Origin: JAHEFU01 sp020440645
GTDB lineage: Bacteria > 4484-113 > JAFGCY01
NCBI GenBank assembly: GCA_020440645.1
Contig: JAGRNR010000091.1
Coordinates: 1-7,698 of the forward strand
Reading direction: 5' to 3'
DNA length: 7,698 nucleotides
The stretch's first letter is position 1; each line of letters begins with the position of its first letter. Shown in pieces: positions 1 to 5,834 of the stretch. Position numbers and translations under genes: made by a program. The notes under the pieces were generated by a model that had not been told where the DNA came from, made no database searches, and saw nothing but the letters and a program-made list of their open reading frames with translations.

Positions 1-244
1 TTGTGAAGACAGGTGGTTTAACCCGACCATTTGAGGTCTTAACACAACCGCAAAATACCGTCATTCGGCTAAATGCTTAATCTGAAAGGATATCTGCAAC
101 CGGACGCGTGTCGGACCCTGTCCGAAGAAAACAGAGAATACCGCCCCAAACAGAGAATGAACGTCGGGAGAATGGAGAGAATCTGGTGGCTGGAGAGAGG
201 TTCCGGAAAGATGTCAAAACGGCCGAAACCCTTTGAATACAAGG
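1..244. other. Leading region without a credible gene
   Basis: I see no supportable gene here. A 67-codon frame at 73-276 lacks a ribosome binding site, has unusual composition rich in Arg, Lys and Glu, and runs into the tmRNA terminator. One clean hairpin is visible: TCGGAC at 111-116, loop CCT, GTCCGA at 120-125. It has no T-run on either side. The stretch 126-225 is purine-rich with repeated AGAGAAT words. Confidence 0.4.
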
Positions 245-294
245 GGAAAAAGAAAACCCGTCACCCCGGAGAATGACCCCAGAGAGACGGGTTT
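245..294 (-). terminator. Rho-independent terminator of tmRNA
   Basis: Read on the minus strand, the arms AAACCCGTC (294-286) and GACGGGTTT (262-254) form a 9-bp stem around a 23-nt loop. A run TTCTTTTT follows at 254-247. It lies 12 bases beyond the CCA end of the tmRNA and fits an intrinsic terminator for it. The plus-strand side also ends in a T-rich stretch (292-303), so it could act in both directions. Confidence 0.8.
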
Positions 295-306
295 GTCTTT
301 TCTAAA

Positions 307-659
307 TGGTGGAGGTGGGGGGAGTCGAACCCCCGTCCGATACGATGTCCCTGCCTGCGTCTACATTCATAGTCAGCGGGATTGTCTTAGGGCCTAACCC
401 CGCATCCGTTGACACTCGGAGTAAGGCCAGCAGCCCTTATCTCATCCGCAGGTCGGGCAGTCTGCGGACCAGCCCGAAAAGTTTACGCTACGCTGACGCC
501 TCGGGACCGGGCGGCAGTTTCACGGGTTGCTGGATTAAGCAGCAGCCAGTTCAAAGTTGGTGTTGCCAACTAGTTGTTTTGGCCAGTTTGTAACGCGGTT
601 AGCTCCGCCGCGGAATGCAACAAGCGCTTCGACCGTACCGTCGAAACCGGATCACCCCC
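307..659 (-). ncRNA. ssrA: Transfer-messenger RNA (tmRNA), one-piece
   Basis: This RNA rescues stalled ribosomes by acting first as an alanyl-tRNA mimic and then as a short mRNA. The 5' end (659 downward) reads GGGGGTGATCCGGTTTCGACG, cut here at its core GGTTTCGACGG, which is the hallmark tmRNA start. The 3' end carries a T-arm with GGTTCGACTCC and finishes CACCTCCACCA. The acceptor stem pairs GGGGGTG with CACCTCC (7 bp, one G-U). Length is 353 nt, normal for a one-piece tmRNA. CCA is encoded. A tag frame lies inside and a terminator follows. It sits downstream of ftsH on the same strand but has its own promoter-like -10. Confidence 0.97.
535..567 (-). other. tmRNA tag-peptide reading frame
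   Basis: The sequence TAGTT just before the frame matches the conserved spacing element in front of the resume codon. The frame then reads GGC AAC ACC AAC TTT GAA and five more codons, giving G-N-T-N-F-E-L-A-A-A and stop TAA. The hydrophobic L-A-A-A end is the usual degradation signal for ClpXP and similar proteases. The resume codon is Gly instead of the commoner Ala. With the alanine loaded on the tmRNA the added tag would be A-GNTNFELAAA. Confidence 0.88.
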
Positions 660-665
660 ATTGTC

Positions 666-695
666 AATGTACTGGAGCAGTGGCCAGACTTCAGA
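666..695 (-). promoter_or_regulatory. Probable ssrA promoter
   Basis: On the minus strand a -10-like TACATT (671-666) ends six bases before the mapped tmRNA 5' end at 659, the ideal distance. The -35 region (about 689-695, reading TCTGAAG) is a weak match. The exact fit to the RNA 5' end is the main support. Confidence 0.6.
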
Positions 696-802
696 CTTCT
701 GACGTCAGAGAAACCTGCCGCTGCTTAGAGTGTAATACCCGTCCGGACATGCAAAACGTTTCAGAATGGCAATCTGAGTCTGATGTCTGCAGTCTGATCA
801 AT
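684..802. repeat. ftsH-ssrA spacer with clustered TCTGA/TCAGA words
   Basis: The spacer between ftsH and ssrA holds two patches of short related direct and inverted words. At 687-712 CAGACTT-like units are followed by CTGACGTCAG. At 770-805 CAATCTG occurs twice (770-776 and 799-805) flanking two copies of AGTCTGAT (777-784 and 791-798). No function can be assigned. Confidence 0.45.
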
Positions 803-820
803 CTGCGGCTGAAGCCGCAG
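803..820 (-). terminator. Hairpin just after ftsH, weak terminator
   Basis: CTGCGGCT (803-810) pairs with AGCCGCAG (813-820), an 8-bp near-perfect palindrome beginning three bases after the ftsH stop codon. No T-run follows on the minus strand, so it may protect the mRNA 3' end or act with Rho rather than terminate by itself. Confidence 0.4.
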
Positions 821-823
821 CTC

Positions 824-2812
824 CTAGCCCGCCGGCGCCGGGCCGGGGCGCCAGGGCTGGTCCGGCTGCTTGCCATTGCTCTCCGAGCGTGACTTCTCCG
901 CCCTCTCGCGCTCACGCAGGGCCGCCGTGGTGGCACCGCTGCGCTTGATCGGGAATGGTGTGAAGTCCGCCGGCGGCTCCTCGTCCATCAGGCGCACGAA
1001 GTCGTCACGGTCCAGCTGCTCCTCACGGATCAGGATGCTCGCCAGGTAGTCCATCTTGCGACGGTTCTCCCTGAGCACTTCCAGCGCGCGCGCGTAGCAG
1101 CCCATTACGAGCTTGCGCACTTCCTCGTCGATGCGGAAGGCCACCTCGTCCGAGTAGTTGCGGTCCTCACCGAAGCTCTTGCCAAGGAAGGGGTTCTCGT
1201 TGGCACGGCCGAACTGGATCGGGCCCAGCTCCTCGCTCATGCCGTACTTGGTGATCATGTCGCGGATCATCTGCGTCGAACGCTCGAGGTCGTTGGAGGC
1301 ACCGGTGGTGATGTCGCCAAACACGATCTCCTCCGCAGCCCGGCCGCCGAGCGCCATGCTGACGCGGTCGAGGATCTGCTTCTTGCTGACCAGGAAGCGG
1401 TCCTCCGCCGGGAAGTTGAGCGTGTAGCCCAATGCCTGGCCGCGCGGCAGGATGCTGATCTTGTGCACCGGGTCGGTGTTCTCCAGCTCGTGGCTGACGA
1501 TCGCATGCCCCAGCTCGTGGTAGGCGATCACCTGCTTCTCATGCTCGTTGATGATGCGGCTCTTGCGCTCCGGGCCGGCCACCACGCGGTCGACGGCCTC
1601 GAACAGGTCCTCGCTGGAAATGCGGGTCTCGCCACGGCGCGCTGCCAGCAGCGCGGCCTCGTTGACACTGTTCTTCAGGTCGGCGCCGCTGAAGCCCGGC
1701 GTACGCTGGGCCAGCGCTTTTAAGTCAATGTCAGCGGACATCGGCTTGTTCTTGGTGTAGATCTCGAGGATGCGGATGCGGCCGCCGAGGTCCGGGGCGT
1801 CGACGACCACGCGGCGGTCGAAGCGGCCGGGACGCAGGAGCGCCGGGTCCAGCACGTCGGGACGGTTGGTGGCCGCCAGCACGATGATGCCGCTGTTGGC
1901 CTCGAAGCCATCCATCTCGACGAGCATCTGGTTCAGGGTCTGCTCACGCTCGTCATGAGTGCCGCCGATGCCGGTGCCGCGGTGGCGTCCCACGGCATCC
2001 AGTTCGTCAATGAAGATCAGGCATGGGGCGCGGCGCTTGGCCTGGTCGAACAGGTCGCGCACGCGGCTGGCACCGACGCCGACGAACATCTCGACGAAGT
2101 CGGAACCGCTGATGTAGAAGAACGGCACATTGGCCTCACCGGCCACGGCCTTGGCGAGGTGCGTCTTGCCGCAGCCCGGAGGGCCGATGAGCAGCACGCC
2201 CTTCGGGATCTCCGCCCCGAGCGCTTCATATTTCTTCGGATCGCGCAGGAAGTCCACGACCTCCCGCAGCTCCTCTACCGCCTCGTCCACGCCGGCGACA
2301 TCGGCAAAGGTGATCTTTTTCTTGCCATCGCTCGCCAGGCGCGCGCGGCTCTTGCCAAAGTTGATCGCCTGGTTGTTGCCACCGGACTGCATCTGGCGGT
2401 TCATCAGCCAGAAAAGGAACACGATCGGGATCGTGAACACCGCCACCAGGAGCAGCGTGTTCGGACTGAGCAATGTGTCCCAGAAGCTGACGGGCACGAT
2501 GTCGAACTTGACGTTGTTCTCACGCATCATGCCGATCAGTTCATCCGTGAACTCGGTCTCGATCACGGCGGTGAAGGCGTCCTTGTTGTCATGGCTCTTG
2601 ATCGCCTCGGCGCCCGGCTTGAACTTGCCGATCACACGGCCAGAGTTCTTCTCGATGTTGAGCTCCATCACCTCGCCGTTGTTGATCCGGTCCACGAGTT
2701 CACTGAACCCGATGGAGACCGTGTTGGCGGACTTGAGGTACTGCAGCATCATCACCACGATGATGATCACCCCGAAGGTCAGGAGAATTTGTGAGAAACG
2801 ATTTGTCTGCAT
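824..2812 (-). CDS. ftsH: ATP-dependent zinc metalloprotease FtsH
   Basis: Membrane-bound AAA+ protease that unfolds and degrades membrane and regulatory proteins. With the ATG at 2812 the protein has 662 residues, a normal length. Order seen: membrane segment about 9-27, extracytoplasmic part about 28-115, second membrane segment about 117-137, Walker A GPPGCGKT at 210-217, pore FVG at 243-245, Walker B LIFIDE at 265-270, second region of homology ending RPGRFDR at 327-333, zinc site HELGH at 432-436 with probable third ligand Asp508 in ASNDLE. The tail after about 610 is charged and low in complexity. An in-frame upstream ATG at 2983 would add 57 residues, but the first membrane segment starts right after the chosen Met, as in known FtsH. 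No Shine-Dalgarno is visible before this start; the leader is AT-rich. Walker A has Cys and His where Thr and Leu are usual. Stop is TAG. Confidence 0.97.
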   Translation of the reverse strand: MQTNRFSQILLTFGVIIIVVMMLQYLKSANTVSIGFSELVDRINNGEVMELNIEKNSGRVIGKFKPGAEAIKSHDNKDAFTAVIETEFTDELIGMMRENNVKFDIVPVSFWDTLLSPNTLLLVAVFTIPIVFLFWLMNRQMQSGGNNQAINFGKSRARLASDGKKKITFADVAGVDEAVEELREVVDFLRDPKKYEALGAEIPKGVLLIGPPGCGKTHLAKAVAGEANVPFFYISGSDFVEMFVGVGASRVRDLFDQAKRRAPCLIFIDELDAVGRHRGTGIGGTHDEREQTLNQMLVEMDGFEANSGIIVLAATNRPDVLDPALLRPGRFDRRVVVDAPDLGGRIRILEIYTKNKPMSADIDLKALAQRTPGFSGADLKNSVNEAALLAARRGETRISSEDLFEAVDRVVAGPERKSRIINEHEKQVIAYHELGHAIVSHELENTDPVHKISILPRGQALGYTLNFPAEDRFLVSKKQILDRVSMALGGRAAEEIVFGDITTGASNDLERSTQMIRDMITKYGMSEELGPIQFGRANENPFLGKSFGEDRNYSDEVAFRIDEEVRKLVMGCYARALEVLRENRRKMDYLASILIREEQLDRDDFVRLMDEEPPADFTPFPIKRSGATTAALRERERAEKSRSESNGKQPDQPWRPGPAPAG

Positions 2813-3143
2813 AAATATATTTAAATGTGTGAGAGTTTCCGCTAGGGGGAAAATCTTAACACATCCTGAGATTGTACCCTTGATGCCAGGACGCTGCCGT
2901 CCCGGCCGGCTGGCCACCCGCTTCCTTAGACGAAGCAAAGGGCGGTTTGGTTTTATCAATCGCGGGAAACACGCCGATGGCAAACTTCCCGGGAGCTTTT
3001 ACCTCGTTAAGCGGGGAGCTATTTCAGCTATCCCGCGGCAGGCTCTTTGCAATCAGCCCCGCCGATTCGATATCGGTATATGAACCGCCGGACTTAATCA
3101 CAGTCCTAATGCGGTAGTGAAAGTGACCGAAAAGGAGATTTCC
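2813..3143. other. Divergent intergenic region with hairpins
   Basis: This 331-bp region lies between divergent ftsH and the first lipoprotein-like gene and must hold both promoters, though neither is clear. Visible structures: CGGGAA (2963-2968) with TTCCCG (2986-2991), holding an inner GCC/GGC hairpin; GCGGG (3011-3015) with CCCGC (3032-3036), holding AGCT/AGCT arms around ATTTC; CCGAT (3062-3066) with ATCGG (3072-3076). A TACAAT at 2876-2871 on the minus strand could be a -10 for ftsH, with no good -35. The row of hairpins suggests a structured leader for the plus-strand gene, but I cannot match it to a known riboswitch. Confidence 0.5.
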
Positions 3144-3542
3144 ATGATGACCAGCCGAATCAGGATCCTGTTCCTCGCGGGCCTGCTGTGCTTTGCCACC
3201 AGCTGTGGAGCGGCTCTGGCCGTCCTGTTGGTGCGCGAACTGCTCAACGATGAGGCCCCGAAGCGGACATGGACCGGCACGGTGCGTGATGCGGAGGGCA
3301 ACGGCGTGGGCGGAGTGCTGGTGCAGGTGCGCGCCAATGTCAGCGGCGATGATGACACCGTCAGCTACAGCGACGAGACTGACTTCACCGGTGCCTATCA
3401 GATCGGCTACCGCTGGAATGAGAAGGTGGACTACTCGATCCGCGTGGTATTCGAGGAGCAGGTGCTGTTCGAGGAGCAGGTCGGCAAGATTGAGCTCGGC
3501 GACCAGCAGAAGGACATGGTGGTGGCCCTGCCCAGTACCTGA
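3144..3542 (+). CDS. Small lipoprotein-like protein, one carboxypeptidase-regulatory-like domain
   Basis: Predicted 132-residue exported protein. The ATG at 3144 follows AAGGAGA (about 3131-3138) at good spacing; a GTG at 3117 in frame lacks this support. The N-terminus is a short basic segment, a hydrophobic core and FATSC with Cys21, resembling a lipobox although Leu at -3 is missing. A second hydrophobic stretch LAVLLV follows the Cys, so a membrane anchor is an alternative. From about residue 42 the pattern WTGTVRDAEGNGVGGVLVQV with later Y-x-I-G-Y-R resembles a carboxypeptidase D regulatory-like beta-sandwich, a family usually involved in binding or scaffolding at the cell surface. It is a clear paralog of the first 125 or so residues of the next gene, sharing LLVRELLNDEAPKR exactly, but stops where that protein continues into further domains. 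Function unknown. Confidence 0.85.
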   Translation: MMTSRIRILFLAGLLCFATSCGAALAVLLVRELLNDEAPKRTWTGTVRDAEGNGVGGVLVQVRANVSGDDDTVSYSDETDFTGAYQIGYRWNEKVDYSIRVVFEEQVLFEEQVGKIELGDQQKDMVVALPST

Positions 3543-3570
3543 TGGGGCGGCGCTTCACTGCAGCCGGAAC

Positions 3571-3594
3571 TGAACTAGGCTAGAATCTAGTTCA
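3571..3594 (+). promoter_or_regulatory. Palindrome between the lipoprotein-like paralogs
   Basis: TGAACTAG (3571-3578) and CTAGTTCA (3587-3594) form a perfect 8-bp inverted repeat around the 8-nt loop GCTAGAAT. It lies in the 100-bp gap between the two paralogs. There is no T-run, so a terminator is unlikely. An operator or an mRNA hairpin is possible. TAGAAT (3581-3586) within the loop could serve as a -10, but no matching -35 is present. Confidence 0.45.
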
Positions 3595-3642
3595 ACGGTG
3601 TCGGGTACGGGGCAAATTCGAGGGCCCGGCGCTGGAGGGTAT

Positions 3643-4713
3643 ATGAGAGCAATCAGCCTGATGCTCGTTTCACTTTTCTGTGCGGCCGCACTGGCCACCA
3701 GCTGCGAGACCGTCGTGGCCGGCCTCCTGGTGCGTGAGCTGCTCAATGACGAGGCACCGAAGCGCAAGTGGAACGGACGTGTGGTGGACACCAAGGGTGA
3801 GGCCGTCGGTGGTGTGCTGGTGCAGGTGCGGGCCGAGGTGAATGGCGATAACGACCTGCTGACCTTCAGCGATGAGACGGACAACTCCGGTGAGTATGAA
3901 ATCGGCTACCGCTGGCACAAGGATGTGAACTACACGATCCGCGTGGTCTATGAGGGCCAGACCCTTGCCGAGAGCTTCGAAGGCAAGATCGAGCTGAAGG
4001 ACCAGGAGACTGACTTCGTGCTGCAGGCCACGCTCACAAGCGAGGTCAGCGGCGTGGTGACGGATGCCGACGGCAACCCGCTGTCCGGCGTGGTGGTGGT
4101 GGCAGCCTCCGCCCAGAGCCTGGGCGGCGTGCCGAGCCCCTTCCTCAATGACCTGAGCACGCCGAAGTACGTCGTGACCGGCGACTCCGGCATCTTCCAG
4201 ATCGAGGGTGCAATTGCCAAGTACGGCATGGTCTGCGCCTTCCATCCGGACTACGGTTTCGCATACGACTACGATGAGGACCACGACGCCAATGGCAGCA
4301 TCGCACTGAGCCTGAAGATGGGCAGGAGCGGCAACCATGAGGTGAAGGTGCAGGTGCGCGACGGCAATGATGACCCGATCGTGCTGCAGGTGCTGGACCC
4401 CGACCGACGCTTCCGCCTGCGCCTGTATGAGCCCTGGAACCTGTCCGCCACGATCGACCAGGTGGTCACGAGCAATGACCTGTTCCCTGGCCTGGTGGGC
4501 GATCCAAGCGACCAGCATCCGGAGACCGTCACCATCACGGTGCAGTCCACGGACAATGAAGGCTATGCCGAGACCAGCGAATTCATCCGCGGCGCGAACT
4601 ACTACATGCAGCTGCTGCGCATCGAGAACGACCAGCAGGCGACGGCGCTGATCCAGAGCACCAATCCACTGGCGCTGGACGATGACAGCGTGGTGATCGT
4701 GAGGGTGAACTGA
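3643..4713 (+). CDS. Lipoprotein-like protein with two carboxypeptidase-regulatory-like domains
   Basis: Predicted 356-residue exported protein. The ATG at 3643 is preceded by TGGAGGG (3633-3639), somewhat close; an in-frame GTG at 3598 has no such site. The N-terminus ends LATSC (Cys21), a plausible though imperfect lipobox, followed by VVAGLLVREL. Domain 1 (about 41-130) matches the preceding gene closely (GGVLVQVRA, FSDETD, EIGYRW). Domain 2 (about 134-226) starts SGVVTDADGNPLSGV, the typical opening of a carboxypeptidase D regulatory-like domain. Residues 227-356 are acidic and beta-rich, with no family I recognise. The gene probably arose with its neighbour by tandem duplication. It lies 100 bp downstream and may be cotranscribed. 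A UUCG hairpin and a strong terminator follow. Role unknown; surface or periplasmic binding is a guess from the fold. Confidence 0.87.
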   Translation: MRAISLMLVSLFCAAALATSCETVVAGLLVRELLNDEAPKRKWNGRVVDTKGEAVGGVLVQVRAEVNGDNDLLTFSDETDNSGEYEIGYRWHKDVNYTIRVVYEGQTLAESFEGKIELKDQETDFVLQATLTSEVSGVVTDADGNPLSGVVVVAASAQSLGGVPSPFLNDLSTPKYVVTGDSGIFQIEGAIAKYGMVCAFHPDYGFAYDYDEDHDANGSIALSLKMGRSGNHEVKVQVRDGNDDPIVLQVLDPDRRFRLRLYEPWNLSATIDQVVTSNDLFPGLVGDPSDQHPETVTITVQSTDNEGYAETSEFIRGANYYMQLLRIENDQQATALIQSTNPLALDDDSVVIVRVN

Positions 4714-4715
4714 TC

Positions 4716-4733
4716 CGTGGCCTTCGGGCCATG
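4716..4733 (+). other. UUCG-tetraloop hairpin after the stop codon
   Basis: TGGCC (4718-4722), loop TTCG, GGCCA (4727-4731), extended by a G-U and a C-G pair. The C(UUCG)G cap is one of the most stable RNA tetraloops. It begins two bases after the TGA stop and may block 3' exonucleases. Confidence 0.55.
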
Positions 4734-4753
4734 CGGCATTGAATTTGAAAATG

Positions 4754-4786
4754 AGACGGCGGCGGTTTGCCGCCGTTTTCGTTTTC
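4754..4786 (+). terminator. Rho-independent terminator
   Basis: ACGGCGGC (4756-4763), loop GGTTT, GCCGCCGT (4769-4776), followed by TTTCGTTTTC. A GC-rich 8-bp stem plus T-rich tail makes a classic intrinsic terminator. It ends the lipoprotein-like unit and separates it from the thioredoxin pair. Confidence 0.88.
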
Positions 4787-4795
4787 TGGGATAAT
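4767..4795 (+). promoter_or_regulatory. Probable promoter of the thioredoxin operon
   Basis: TTGCCG (4767-4772) and GATAAT (4790-4795) are 17 bp apart, a good sigma-70-type arrangement. The -35 overlaps the upstream terminator stem. A start near 4802 would place the inverted repeat CTATCC/GGATAG (4803-4808 and 4818-4823) at the very 5' end of the transcript. Confidence 0.5.
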
Positions 4796-4857
4796 CGCGT
4801 TTCTATCCAGGCTGCCGGGATAGGTATAAGGAATCCGGCACCGATGTGGAGATGAAG

Positions 4858-5760
4858 ATGAGAATTGCAATCCTGACACTGATCATGCTGCTTGCCGCCA
4901 TCCCGGCGCAGGCCTACACCCCGAACGTCGGCGACCGAGCAAATGACATCAGCGGCCGCGACGTGGTGAACGGGGGCGTGGCCCAGCTTTCCGACTACCT
5001 CGGCAAGTGGGTGTTCCTCGATTTCTGGGCCGGCTGGTGCGGGCCCTGCATCGGTGAGATGCCGAACATGGTGCGTGAAACCAGCCGCGTTAAGGAGCAG
5101 TTTGGCAACTTCCAGGTGTTCGGTGTCAGCCTCGATGCCGACAGCACCACCAACCTGCTGCACAAGTACATCAAGGAAAACAATGTCGACTACCCGGTGA
5201 CCTACGATGGCAACGGCTGGTCCACCGTGCAGAGCGTGGAATGGGACATCCACTCCATCCCGGCCACCTTTCTGATCAACCCGCAGGGTGTGATCGTCGC
5301 CACCAACCTGCGCGGCGAGGCGCTTGGCCCGGCGCTGGACTTCTTCGTCGGCCATGAAGGCACCTACGCCCCGATCGGCCTGAGCAGCAGCTCGGCAGCC
5401 AACGATGACGGCAGCGTCAGCCTGAACGTGGAGCTGTTCAGCCCGGACCACCAGCCGATGCAGGTTGAGGTGGACTACTACCATGTCAAGTATGAGTACA
5501 CCGAGACCGAGTCCGGTGAGCGCAAGCGCAGCGGCAGTGAGTTCATCGAGCCTGATGAGGAGAACGCCGAGTTCAGTGAGACCGCCAGCTTCGGCGACTT
5601 CGGTGACAGGAGCATGAGCTTCACCATTCCCGCCGTCGAAGGCGCTGAGCTCGTTGGCTACAGCATCCGCGTGAAGCTGCCCGGCACGGATGCCCTCAAC
5701 GACGGCGAAGGCCTGTGGGTCAGTGACAGCGGCCGCGTACGCATGGAACTGGACAAGTAA
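4858..5760 (+). CDS. Exported TlpA/ResA-type thioredoxin-fold protein, WCGPC
   Basis: Predicted 300-residue extracytoplasmic thiol-disulfide oxidoreductase. I chose the ATG at 4858 because GGAGA (4848-4852) sits six bases upstream; an ATG at 4852 and a GTG at 4846 are also in frame. Signal peptide: MRIAILTLIMLLAAIPAQA with likely cleavage after Ala19. The thioredoxin domain spans about 20-165, with WCGPC (Cys61, Cys64) and the cis-proline loop IPATFLINPQG (Pro135). These are the only two cysteines. Residues about 180-300 form an extra acidic, beta-rich domain I do not recognise, with DDGSV and LNDGEG motifs shared with the next gene. TlpA/ResA relatives reduce disulfides in exported proteins such as apocytochromes; the substrate here is unknown. 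The next gene is a 300-codon paralog 74 bp downstream, probably in the same operon. Confidence 0.93.
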   Translation: MRIAILTLIMLLAAIPAQAYTPNVGDRANDISGRDVVNGGVAQLSDYLGKWVFLDFWAGWCGPCIGEMPNMVRETSRVKEQFGNFQVFGVSLDADSTTNLLHKYIKENNVDYPVTYDGNGWSTVQSVEWDIHSIPATFLINPQGVIVATNLRGEALGPALDFFVGHEGTYAPIGLSSSSAANDDGSVSLNVELFSPDHQPMQVEVDYYHVKYEYTETESGERKRSGSEFIEPDEENAEFSETASFGDFGDRSMSFTIPAVEGAELVGYSIRVKLPGTDALNDGEGLWVSDSGRVRMELDK

Positions 5761-5762
5761 TC

Positions 5763-5825
5763 CAGAAACAGAAGCAGAATCAGAAACAGAAGCAGAATCA
5801 GAAACAGAAGCAGAATCAGAAACAG
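5763..5825 (+). repeat. 18-bp tandem repeat, 3.5 copies
   Basis: Three exact copies of CAGAAACAGAAGCAGAAT (5763-5780, 5781-5798, 5799-5816) are followed by a half copy CAGAAACAG (5817-5825). Each unit is itself three CAGAAN hexamers, so the tract is 10.5 hexamers. It fills nearly the whole gap between the two thioredoxin genes and runs into the ribosome binding site AGGAGA (5824-5829) of the second. The mRNA here would be purine-rich and unstructured. Perfect copies suggest recent slippage. Confidence 0.97.
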
Positions 5826-5834
5826 GAGAAAGCT

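Noticed and set aside
73..276. 67-residue basic protein
   Set aside because: No ribosome binding site, odd composition, and it ends inside the tmRNA terminator.
306..892. Plus-strand frames across the tmRNA
   Set aside because: The region is explained by tmRNA on the minus strand.
2900..3060. Cyclic-di-GMP type riboswitch
   Set aside because: Some words such as GATGGCAAAC are reminiscent, but the expected order of conserved segments is missing.
1955..3083. Long plus-strand frames (279 and 317 residues) across ftsH
   Set aside because: They are antisense to ftsH, whose motifs are unmistakable.
3670..5484. 604-residue open frame on the minus strand
   Set aside because: It runs antisense across two well-supported genes and has a His, Val, Ala and Leu-heavy composition typical of the reverse of GC-rich codons. 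No ribosome binding site or recognisable domain.
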